From: Bubalus kerabau
Taxonomy: Eukaryota > Chordata > Mammalia > Artiodactyla > Bovidae
NCBI RefSeq assembly: GCF_029407905.1
Contig: NW_026577901.1
Location: forward strand, 558,001-622,000
DNA: 64,000 nucleotides
Reading direction: 5' to 3'
Under the pieces are notes generated by a model. The model was not told where the DNA came from. It saw only the letters and a program-made list of their open reading frames with translations, and did not search any database. The position numbers were made by a program, and so were the translations under genes. Below, one piece after another: positions 11,039 through 22,300 of the stretch (within the stretch, counting starts at the first letter, position 1; the number at the start of each line of letters is the position of its first letter).

Positions 11039-12338
11039 TGTTGGGGGCCAGAGTGAGGCACTCCTCCCATGGCAAAGGTCATGAGGAAGGAGGCTCGACA
11101 TACGCAAAGGCGGGATCGAGCCTCAGGAGTCCCCCTGGAAATCCTCGAGCATCTACCCCCATCACCAGAGCCTGCCTACCTTACTATTTTGTGCTCTCAC
11201 CTACACCTCTGACTTTACGGGGGGCTGTCCCCCACCACCTCTTTCGGAGAAGGAGTTAACCTAGAGCTCCAGTTGATAAAAACCCCTGGGTGTGACAAGA
11301 GTGTTTTAACCTACAAACTCCTCTGAAGGTTCTCTAGCCTGCCTGACAGGCTTGTCCGGCCACATGTGATTGCTCACAGCCTCCCAACCATGAGAGGCAC
11401 GAGATGCTTTAAACCTTCTAAAAACAGGTTCCTTAGAAAAGTTAGAAAATTATTAGTATAAGTATAATGGGCTGATTAGAAATCATATTGGTGAAGGGTT
11501 TTTCATTTGTTGAGCTGATGTTTACTGCTAAGTCTCCACATCCCCTGCCCTTATACACATTAATGAATATATAGAAGAAATAAGTATTAACCTTTGATAT
11601 AAATCACTTTAGACCTTAGGCTAAGTAAATTCTTTCCTTAACTAAAACCCACTACACCCTCACCCTATAGGAATGTAACTTTATTTGGGTGGCGTCTGTT
11701 TTAAGAATAATCACCCCTGGAGAAATAAGTGTCCTGGTTGACTGACCGCTGTCACAAGGAGAGGGTCGTAAATTGTCAGCAGGCCCCCCGGCCAGAAGAT
11801 GATGTAACACCCCTAAGACCTCTGTATACTTTTGTATGAAGCACCTGACTTTGATAAAAGTCAGGACTGCTGACCCCACGTGACTTTTGCATAACATCTC
11901 AGTGTATAAAAGTAGACCATGGAAAATAAAGAATTGGGATCAGTTTCTCGAAATACTGGTCTCCCCATGTCTCTCTCTCTCTCTCTCACTCTGGTTGAGT
12001 CTCCATCTGGAGCGCGGAACCCACCAAGCTTACTAATTTTGCCTGGGCTTCTAAGATCCGACCGGGGAGGCCTCAGTGTCTCCTCTCCTTCGGGAGAACG
12101 GAAGGACGCCTGCGGCCTACGTAAGTGGTGCAAGCTTCTTGTCTTGAAGTTTTATTGGTCCCCCGCGTAAACCAAGCTACTCAGCCTCTTTTCTCCACTG
12201 AATTTTCCTACTGAGCTATCCTCATTTTATTACTCTTTATATCCTTAATTAACGTTTAATTAAGCAGTTGTTCCCTGACCCTCGCCTACGCCGTCTCTGC
12301 TTTGAATACCCTGGATCAGCTGGGGCTGGACCCCGGCA
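11039..12338 (+). mobile_element. Solo LTR, class II (ERVK/beta-type) endogenous retrovirus, unit 1
   Basis: A 1,300 bp element beginning TGTTGGGGGCC and ending CCCCGGCA (TG...CA). A perfect 6 bp duplication GTTCAC flanks it at 11,033-11,038 and 12,339-12,344. Six-base duplications are typical of class II (beta-type) retroviral integrases. A TATAAA box lies at 11,905-11,910 and an AATAAA at 11,925-11,930, a spacing that implies a poly(A) signal close to the start site and a short R region. A (CT)n tract follows at about 11,968-11,988. No internal retroviral sequence is attached, so it is a solo LTR left by LTR-LTR recombination. It sits in a B-type satellite monomer. It resembles bovine ERVK LTRs such as BTLTR1, but the family name is from memory. 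Confidence 0.88.
11905..11930 (+). promoter_or_regulatory. LTR TATA box and poly(A) signal
   Basis: TATAAA at 11,905-11,910 and AATAAA at 11,925-11,930 inside the solo LTR. Transcription would start near 11,935 and read rightward into B-type satellite and on to satellite I. Whether it is active cannot be judged from sequence. Confidence 0.6.
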
Positions 12339-12344
12339 GTTCAC

Positions 12345-14825
12345 TAGAGATCTCCTACAGAGCATAGACCTGTCCATTTGGTTTTGCCTTCCCCTGTGAG
12401 TTGGGTCCCCGAGGTCCGCCCCAACTCCGGGGAAACAGCCCCTGAGAAAAGATCTCCAGGAACTGCTTTCCGCCCAGGCTGGGAAACGCTGTTCACAGGA
12501 AGTAAGGCAAGCGAGCCTCCTGAAGGGAAATAGAGGCCTTACTGTCCCTGGAGGAGCAGGCTGCCAGAGTGTGTGACACCTGACTGGTGCCTTACTGGCC
12601 TCAGCTCCGCTATTGCATGTTCATCTGAACTTGAACCCAGGCCTACTTGGAGAAGTGTTTGTGTGCCGATTTCCAGAAACTGCGAAGGGCTACAGCAATG
12701 ATAACTCTCTCAGTGCTAAGGGAGAGCATTGTGTGGATTCTCAATTTGTTGTTTGAACGACAGCGTCAAAGCTGCACAGAGAGAATCAGGTCTCTGTGTC
12801 TCTATGTTGGCTATGCAGCTTCCCACACAGAGATGTCCCTGTTGGAGCCAAGAACATTGCCCATAGAGTGAGGTTCACTAGAGCACTCCTAGAGAGCAAA
12901 GACTTATCCATGTGGTTTTCCCTTCCCCTGTGCGTGTGGGTCTCCGGGATCAGCCCCTGCTCCGTGGAAACAGCCTCTGAGAAAAGATCTCCAAGAACCT
13001 CTTATCCCTCAGGCTGGGAAGCGGAGTTCGCAGGAGGTGGGATAAGCAAGCTTCCTTCGGCAAGAAGAGACAGCCAACCGGCCTGTGTTTGGAAGACTAT
13101 ATTTGCAAGGAATGGGTTAGTTTCTCCTGACCGAGACCGCCAGATGTGCTGAGAAGATAGAAATTCCAGAGGCAGGGTCGAGGTTCCTGACTGCCCTTTG
13201 CCAGCCTTGCAAAGACATTCCCAGATTCTAACGTTATTTTCCATGAAGGAGCAGGCATCGGGAATATGTCAGACTTGACTGGCGCCTTACTGGCCTCAGC
13301 TCAGCTACTGCCTTTCCATTCAAACAAGGACAAGGGCCTACTTGGTGAAGGGTAAGGGTCAGCTTCTTTCCAAACTGCCAAGGACTACAGCAATGAGACC
13401 TCTGTCAAGGTGAGGGAAGCCTATGCGGATGGATTCTTAGCAGGTGCTTTGCCACAAAGCATCAGCACCCACGGAGAGAATCAGACTCCCTTTGCCACTA
13501 TGTTGGGTGTGTAGCTTCATGCACAGAGGTGTCTCTGTAGAAGCCAAGAATGTTCCTGAGAGATGAGGTTCACTAGAGCTCTCCTACAGAGCATAGACCT
13601 GTCCATGTGGTTTTGTCTTCCCCTGTGAGTTGGGCCCCCGAGGTCCGACCCAGCTCCAGGGAAACAGCCCCTGAGAAAAAATCTCCAGGAACAGCTTTGC
13701 GCCCAGGCTGGGAAATGCAGTTCACAGGAGGCAAGGCAAGCGAGCCTCCTGCAGGGAAAAAGAGGCCTTACTGCTCCTGGACGATCAGGCTGCAAGAGTG
13801 TGTGAGACCTCACTTGTGCCTTACTGGCCTCAGCTCCGCCGTTGCCTGTTGTTCCGAGCTAGGACCCAGGCCTACTTGGAGAAGGGTTAGGGTGCGGATT
13901 TCTACAAACTGTCAAGGACTACAGCAATGAGAATTCTCTTAGCAGTAAGGGAGAGCATTGTATGGATTCTCAAGCTGTTGTTTGAATGACAGCTTCAAAG
14001 CTACACAGAGAGAATCAGGCTCTCTGTTCCCCTATTTTGGCTGTGCAGCTTCACACACAGAATTTGACTCTGTTGGAGCCAGAAATATTCCTGAAAGACT
14101 TAGGCTCACCAAAGCTGTCCTCCAGAGCAAAGACATTGGATGTGGTTTTGCCTTCCCTTGCCAGTATGGGTCCCCTAGCTTGGCCCCAGCTCCGGGGATA
14201 CAGCCTCTGAAAAAAATCTTCCAAGAAGCGATTTTTCCTCCAGGCTGTTAAGCGGAATTCGCAGTTTGCAAGTTAAGGAAGCCTGCTTCGTGGAAGAGCA
14301 AGCAGCCAACTGGCCCTGTGTTAGGAAGCCTGTATTTGAAAGGAATGGGTTAGCTTCTACAGCGGGAGAACCTCAGATCTGCTCAGGGGACTGAAATACT
14401 AGAGTCAGGGTCGAGGTTCTCCCTTGTCCTTTGCGCACCTTGCAAAGACATTCCTAGCTTCTAGCGTTAGTGTCCCTGTAGTAGCAGGCTGCAGGAGCGT
14501 GTGATAAATGACTGCCGCGTTCCTGTCCTCAGCTCCGCTATTGACTTTCTATTCGAACTAGAACCCAGGCCTACTTTGAGAGGGGTTAGGGTCCAGTGTT
14601 TCCAAACTGCCAAGGGCTACGGCAATGTGAGCTCTGTCAGAGGTAAGAAAAGAGCAATTGGTTGGATTCTTCAGCTGCTGCGTGGCTGCACAGTTTCCGC
14701 GCTGCATGGAGAGCATGAGGCTCCTTGTGGCCCTATTTTGGGTACGCAGCAACATGCACACAGAGTGTCTGTGTTCACTTATGTACAGGCTTATGTACAC
14801 TAGAGCTCTCCTACAGAGCAAAGAC
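12345..14825. repeat. A/B dimeric satellite, unit 1 right block
   Basis: Continuation of the same array after the LTR insertion. Anchors lie at 12,362 B, 12,897 A, 13,591 B and 14,122 (diverged A), with a final truncated anchor at 14,816. The last A-type monomer (14,122-14,825) is the most diverged of the array, as expected at an array edge. The block ends abruptly in satellite I at 14,825/14,826. Confidence 0.87.
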
Positions 14826-16159
14826 CACTCAGTGGGCTCCAAGAGATACCTGTCGCGGCTCGAGAAGAGAGTGGAGTCCTTTGCTTCCCCTCGAGATGAG
14901 GCATGACTCCCCGAGTGAGTATGGAATGCAACCCCAAATCCCTGTCGCGTATGGAGAGGAACATTAAGTCCTGGATACAAGCCTAGATGAGGTCTAGTTT
15001 GCCCTTCAGTGAATGGAGCACAATCCACAGCACTCCCTAGCAACTCGAATGGAAGATTAGACTTCCTGGGCCAACACAAGAGGAAGCCTGAATTCCCCGT
15101 CGTAACTCGAGAATCCCACCGAAACTCGAGAAAATCCACGTGCTTCCCTCGTCATCGCAAGATGAGTCCCTTTGTCCGCTACAGCATCTCAAGAGAAGTC
15201 CCACGTTCCATCCTGAAGTGCGAAACGGTACTTGGCACCCTTGATGCGACCCCAAAAGTTCCGCGACATACCAGACTCACTCAAGGGGAACACCGAGGTT
15301 CCCGGCACCACTTCATCTGACCCCTTCTCCTCTCCTGATTGCGACAGGAGGGTCGACTCCCCTTCTCTGTCTGCAAGGGGTTCCCGACCTTCCGGGCGCA
15401 CCTCAGGATGAGGCCGGTCTCATGAGGAAGTTCGAGACGTAGCCTCGTGGGTGGTGCCACATGCCGAAAGACGCCAATTTCACGGTCCATTCTTGAAAAG
15501 AACCCGATGCCAGCACACCTCTTTGAAGGAAAACCTGTGGATGAAAGCACAACACGAAGGGGCACTGACACCCGCGTGCATCGTCCAGAAAAACCCGCAG
15601 GTCCCACAGACATTTCGACAAGTGGCCTGTCACCCTGTAAACAACTCGAAAGGCAAACGAAGGTCCATTCCTCAACAGAAGACTAGGTGTGACTCTCTTG
15701 TCCCTACTCTGCAGGGACCATGGGATCCGAGTCAGAAACGGAGAGGAAGCCTGAGGTTCCTGCGTCCACTCGAGATGAGGCCCTCTTCCATTGCACCACA
15801 CCCAGTGGAGTCCCGAGAGGCCCATACCAACTCCACAGTATCCCTGAGTTCTCAGAGGCACAATGAGAAGCTCCCTGAGGTCACAGGCACAAGTCGAGGG
15901 AACCCTGGGTTTTCTGCTATGACTCGAGAAAGACCTCGAGAGTGCTTCAAAATGTGTTGAGTCGCGATTCCCCTACCACGACTCGAGAGCCATGACACGC
16001 GCCCCCTCTTCACGCGCATGGAGACCTGACTAACCTGGCACTGCACGAGAGGCTCCCTGAGATCCTCATCGTACCTCGTGAGGAAACCCACACTGCCGCG
16101 GCAGCTCGAGGAAACACATGAGACACCCCGGTCATCGCGAGATGACGGCCTTATATTCC

Positions 16160-19100
16160 TGCATGTCCTGGAGACCAATCACGAGTCCTCTCTCCAAACA
16201 GAAGAGCAGGCTGGACTCCGTTGAGGCCGCTCAGGGGGCTCCAACAGACCCTTGTCGCGACTCGAGAGGAGAGCGGAGTCCTTGGCTTCCCCTCGAGACG
16301 AGGTCTGACTCCCCGGGGGAGCCTGGAATGCAACCCCGAGATGCCTGCTTTCCCTGGAGAGGAATAGTAGGTCCTGGACACACGCCTAGGTGAGGTCTCT
16401 TCGGCCCTGCAGTGACTCGAGCGCAACCCCCAGATTTCCCTTGCAACTCGAGGGGAAGATTGGGCTTCCCAGGGCCAACCCAATAGGAGGCTGAGATCCC
16501 CATTGTAACTCGAGAATCCCGCCGCAACTCGAGAAAAACCACGTGGTTCCCAACTCTTGGCAAGATGAGACCCTTGCCCGCGACGGCGTCTCAAGGGAAG
16601 TCCCCTCTTCCGCCCTGAAGGGCGGAAAGGATCCTGCCAGCCTTCATGCGACCCCCAAAAGTTCCCCGACACGCCGGGTTCCCTCGAGGGGAACACCGAG
16701 GGTCCCGGCACCGCTTCCTCTGAGCCCCTTCTCCCCTCCTGATCGCGAAAGGAGAGTCGATTCCCCTGCGTGGTCTGGAAGGGGTTCCAGGCCTTCCCGG
16801 GGCACCTAAGGATGAGGCCGGTCTCACTAGGAAATTCGAGACGAGCCACGTGGGTGGGGCCACATGCCGAACGCCCACGATTCCCCGGTCCGCTCTTGAG
16901 AAGGACCCGAGGCCCGGACCCCTCTTCGAAGGCAACCCTGTGGGTGAAGGCACAACACGAAGGGGCACTGCCACCCCCGTGCATCGTCCGCAAAGACCCG
17001 CGGGTTCCACACACAGCTCGACGAGGGGCCTGAGACCCCCTGAGCAACTCGAGAGGCCAGCGGGGTTCCCTTCCTCAGACAAGACGAGGCCTGACTCTCC
17101 TGTCCCAACTCTGCAGGGACCCTGCGGTCGGAGTCCGAAACGGAGAGGAAGCCTGAGGTTCCTGCCTCCCCTCGAGGTGAGGCCCTCTTCCGTTGCGCCA
17201 GACCCAGCGGAGTCCCGAGGGGCCCCGCCACCTCCACAGGATCCCTCGCCTCTCAGAGGCACCCTGGCAAGTTCCCTAAGGTCCCCGGCAGAAGGCGAGG
17301 GAAACGAGGGTTTCCCGCCGCCCCCCGAGAAAGACCTCGAGAGTCCTTCTTCAACGCGTCTCGAGGCCCTAGTCCCCTCCCGTGACTCGAGAGCCAGGAC
17401 GCGCTCCCCCTCGCCACGCGCATGGAGACCTGACTTCCCTGGCGCCGCACGAGAGGCTCCCTGAGATCCTCATCGTGCCTCGGGAGAAAACCCCCACGGG
17501 CGCCGCAGCTCGAGGAAACCCCTGAGACGCCCCCGTCCTCGCGAGCTGAGGGCCTTCTTTTCCTGCATGGCCTGGAGAGCAATCCCGGGTCCTCTCTCCA
17601 AACGGAAGAGAAGGCTGGACTCCCTTGAGCCCGTTCAGGGGGCTCCAAGAGCCCCGCGTCGCGACTCGAGAGGAGAGCGGAGTCCTTGGCTTCCCCTAGA
17701 GACGAGGCCTGACTCCCCGGGGGAGCCTGGAATGCAACCCCGAGATCCCTGCCTTCCCTGGAGAGGAATATTAGGTCCCGGACACACGCCTAGGTGAGGT
17801 CTCTTCGGCCCTGCAGTGACTCGAGCGCAACCCCCTGCTCTCCCTCGCAACCCGAGGGGAAGTTTGGGCTTCCAGGGGCCAACCTAAGGGGAAGGCTGAG
17901 ATGCCCGTCGTAACTCGAGAATGCCGCCGCAACTCGAGAAAAACCACGTGGTTCCCACCTCTTGGCAAGATGAGGCCCTTGCCCGCCACGGCGTCTGAAG
18001 GGAAGTCCCCTGTTCCGCCCTGCAGGGCGAAACGGTCCCTGACAGCCTTCCTGCGACCCCCAAAAGTCCCCCAACACGCCGGGTTCCCCCGAGGGGAACA
18101 CCGAGGGTCCCGGCACCGCTTCCTCTGAGCCCCTTCTCCCCTCCTGATCGCGACAGAAGAGGCGATTCCCCTGCGTGGTCTGGAAGGGATTCCCGGCCTT
18201 CCCGGCGCACCTCAGGATGAGGCCGGTCTCATGAGGAAATTCGAGACGAGGCACGTGGGTGGGGCCACATGCCGAACGCCCCCGATTCCCCGGTCCGCTC
18301 TTGAGAAGGACCCGAGGCCCGGACGCCTCTTCGAAGGCAACCCTGTGGGTGAAGGCAAAACACGAAGGGGCACTGCCACCCCCGTGCATCGTCTGCAAAG
18401 ACCCGCGGGTTCCACACACAGCTCGACGGGGGGCCTGAGACCCCCTGAGCAACTCGAGAGGCCAGCGGGTTTCCCTTCCTCAGACAAGACGAGGCCTGAC
18501 TCTCCTGTCCCAACTCTGCAGGGACCCTGCGGTCGGAGTCCGAAACGGAGAGGAAGCCTGAGGTTCCTGCCTCCCCTCGAGGTGAGGCCCTCTTCCGTTG
18601 CGCCAGACCCAGCGGAGTCCCGAGGGGCCCCGCCACCTCCACAGGATCCCTCGCCTCTCAGAGGCACCCTGGCAAGTTCCCTAAGGTCCCCGGCAGAAGG
18701 CGAGGGAAACGAGGGTTTCCCGCCGCCCCCCGAGAAAGACCTCAAGAGTCCTTCTTCAATGCGTCTCGAGGCCCTAGTCCCCTCCCGTGACTCGAGAGCC
18801 AGGACGCGCTCCCCCTCGCCACGCGCATGGAGACCTGACTTCCCTGGCGCCGCTCGAGAGGCTCCCTGAGATCCTCGTCGTGCCTCGGGAGAAAACCCCC
18901 ACGGGCGCCGCAGCTCGAGGAAACCCCTGAGACGCCCCCGTCCTCGCGAGCTGAGGGCCTTCTTTTCCTGCATGGCCTGGAGAGCAATCCCGGGTCCTCT
19001 CTCCAAACGGAAGAGGAGGCTGGACTCCCTTGAGGCCGCTCATGGGACTCCAAGAGACCCGCGTCGCGACTCGAGAGGAGAGCGGAGTCCTTGGCTTCCC

Positions 19101-19300
19101 CTCGAGACGAGGCCTGACTCCCCGGGGGAGCCTGGAATGCAACCCCGAGATCCTTGTCTTCCCATGAGAGGACTATTAGGTCCTGGACACACGCCTAGTT
19201 GAGGTCTCTTTGGCCCTGCAGTGACTCGAGCACAACCCCCAGCTTTCGCTCACAACTCGAAGGGAAGTTTGGGCTTCCCAGGGCCAACACAAGAGGAAGC
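16160..19300. repeat. Satellite I subfamily H block (unit 1, left)
   Basis: CpG-rich monomers marked by AAACGGAAGAGGAGGCTGGA and by GAGACGAGCCACGTGGG in place of GAGACGTAGCCTCGTGGG. Adjacent monomers at ~17.0-17.6 kb and ~18.4-19.0 kb are almost identical at 1,405 bp spacing, which indicates recent local homogenisation. The right edge grades into L type between about 19,200 and 19,400. Confidence 0.8.
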
Positions 19301-22300
19301 CTGAAATCCCCATCATAACTCGAGAATCCCGCCGCAACTCGAGAAAAACCACGTGGTTCCATTGTCTTCGCAGCATGAGCCCCTTGCCCTCCACAGCGTC
19401 TCAAAAGATGTCCACGTTCCCACTGAAGTGCAAAACAGTACTTGGCACCCATGATGGCACCCCCAAAGTTCCCCAACATACATGCCTCACTCGAGTGGAA
19501 CACCCATGTTCCCCACACCACATCATTTGAGCCCCTTCTCCCCTCCTGATTGCAACAGGAGTGTCGATTCTCCTGCTTTGTCTGGAAGGCGTTACCGATC
19601 TTCCCAGCGCACCTCAGGATGAGGCCGGTCTCACGAGGAAATTGGAGATGTAGCCTCGTGGGTGGTGCCACATGCGGAAAGACCCCATTTCCTGGTCCGC
19701 TATTAATAAGAACCCGATGCCCGTACACTTCTTCGAATGCATCCTGTTGGATGAAGGCACAACAAGGAGGGGCCCTGCACACCCGTGCATCTTTTGGAAA
19801 ATTCTGCAGGTTCCACATACAGCTCGACAAGTGACCTGTTACCTCGTGAACAACTCGAGAGGCAAGCTAAGTTTCATTTCTCCACAGAATACGAGGCCTG
19901 ACTCTCCTGTCCCAACTCTGCAGGAATCCTGAGATCGGAGTCTGAAATGGAGAGGAACCCTGAGGTTCCTTCCTCAACACGAGATGAGGCCCTCTTGCAT
20001 TATACCACACCCAGTGGAGTCCCTAGAGGCCCCTCCCAACTCCACAGAATCCCTGACTTCTCAGAGGCACCATGTTAAGCTCCCTGAGGTCACCAGCACA
20101 AGTCGAGAAAAACCAGGGTTTCCTGCCGCAACCGGAGAAAGACCTTGAGAGTCGTTCTTCAACGCCTCTTGAGGCCCGATTCCCCTACCATGACTCGAGA
20201 GCAATGACGCGCTCCCCCTCCACACGTGCATGGAGACCTGACTTTCCTGTCACCACACGAGAGACTCCCTGAGCTCCCCATCGTATCTTGTGAGAAACCC
20301 CATCCTGGCACCGCACCTCGAGAAAATGCACAAGACGCCCCCGTCATCACGATATGAGGGCCTTCTTTTCCTGCATGGCCTGGAGAGCAATCCCGAGTCC
20401 TCTCTCCAATCTCCACAGGAGGCTTGACTCCCTTTAGGCCACACAATGGGCTCTAAGAGATACCCGTCGCGACTCAAGAGGAGAGGGGAGTCCATTTATT
20501 ACCCTCTTGAAGAGGCCTGACTCCTCGGGAGGATCTGGAATGCAACTCCGAGATCCCTGTTGCCCCTTGAAAGGAACATTAGGTCCTAGACACAAGCCTA
20601 GATGAGGTCTCTTTTGCCCTGCAGTAACTCGAGCCAACCCCCAGCTCTAGCTGTCAACTCGTATGGAAATTTGGACTTCCCTGGGCCAACACAAGAGGAA
20701 GCCTGAATTCCCTGCCGCAACTCGAGAAAAACCACGTGGTTCCCCCGTCATCACAAGATGGGGCCCGTGCTCACTACAGCGTCTCAAGAGAAGTCCCACG
20801 TTCTGTGTTGAAGTGCGAAACGTTACTTGGCACCCTTAATGCGACCCCAAATGTTCCCCGACACACCGGTTTCATTTGAGGGGAACACCGAGGTTCCCGG
20901 CACCACTTCTTTTGAGCCCCTTCTCCCCTCCTGATAGCGACAAGAGGGTCGATTCCCCTGCTTTGACTTAAAGGGGTTCCCGACATTCACGGCGCACCTC
21001 AGGATGAAGCCGGACTCATGGGAAATTTCGAGACGTGTCCTCATGGGGGGTGCCACATGCCGAAAGACCCCGATTTCCCAGTACACTCTTGAGAAGAACC
21101 CGATGACCAGACACCTCTTTGAAGACAACCCTGTGGATGAAGGTACAACAAAAGGGGCACTGACACCCCTGTGCATCGTCTGGAAAAACCCGCAGGTTCC
21201 ACATACAGCTCTACAAGAGGCCTGTCACCCCGTGAACAACTCGAGATGCAAGCGGATTTCCATTCCTCCACACAAGATGAGTCCTGACTCTCCTCTCCCA
21301 ACTCTGCAGGAACATGCGATCCAAGGCAGAAATGAAGAGGAAACCTGATGTTCCTGCTTTATCTAAAGATGATGCCTTTTTCCATTTCACCAAACCCAGT
21401 GGAGTTCCGAGAGGTCACTCCCAACTCCACAGTATCCCTGATTTCACAGAGGCACCTGAGAAGCTCCCTGACGTAACATGCATGAGTCGAGGGAACCCAT
21501 GGTTTCCTGCCACAACCTGAGAAAGACCTTGAGAGTCCTTCTTCAATGTGTCTTGAGGTCCAAATCCCCTATCATGACAAGAGAGCAATGACGCACTCCC
21601 CCTCGCCACGCGCATGGAGACCTGACTTCCCTGGCGCCGCACAAGATGCTCCCTGAGCTCCCAGCCTTACCACGAGGGAAACACCACACTTGTGCCTCAG
21701 CTCGAGAAAACCCACGAGATGCCCCTGTCATCGCGAGATGAGGGCCTTCTTTTTCTGCATGGCCTGGAGAGCAATACCGAGTCCTCTCTCCAAAATCCAC
21801 AGGAAGCTTGGCTCCCTGTAGGCCACTCAGTGGGCTCCAAGAGATATCCGTCGCGACTCGAGAGGAGAGTGGAGTCATTTGCTTCCCCTCGAGACGAGGC
21901 CTGACTCCCCGGGTGAGTCTGGAATGCAACCCCGAGATCCCTGTCGCCCCTGGAGAGGAACATTAGATCCTGGACACAAGCCAAGATGAGGTCTCTTTTT
22001 CCCTACAGTGACTTGTGCGCAATCCCCAGCTCTCCCTCGCAACTCGAATTGAAGATTGGACTTCCCTGGGCCAACACAAGAGGAAGCCTGAAATCCCCGT
22101 CGTAACTCGAGAATCCCACCGTAACTGGAGAAAAACCAAGTGGTTGCCCCATCATCGCAATATGGGGCACTTTCCCGCTACAGCGTCTCAAGAGTAGTCC
22201 CACCTTCCATCTTGAAGTGTGAAACAGAACTTGGCACCCTTGATGCGACCCCAAAAGTTCCCCAACATACCAGTCTCACTTGAGGGGAACACCGAAGTTC

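Noticed and set aside
13880..13900. Telomere-like GGGTTAGGG
   Set aside because: A single occurrence within a satellite monomer, not a tandem array.
16151..17047. 298-codon minus-strand frame, echoed at 18,212-19,006, 50,922-51,716 and 52,327-53,121
   Set aside because: Recurrence follows the satellite period rather than selection. The overlapping opposite-strand frames are equally long.
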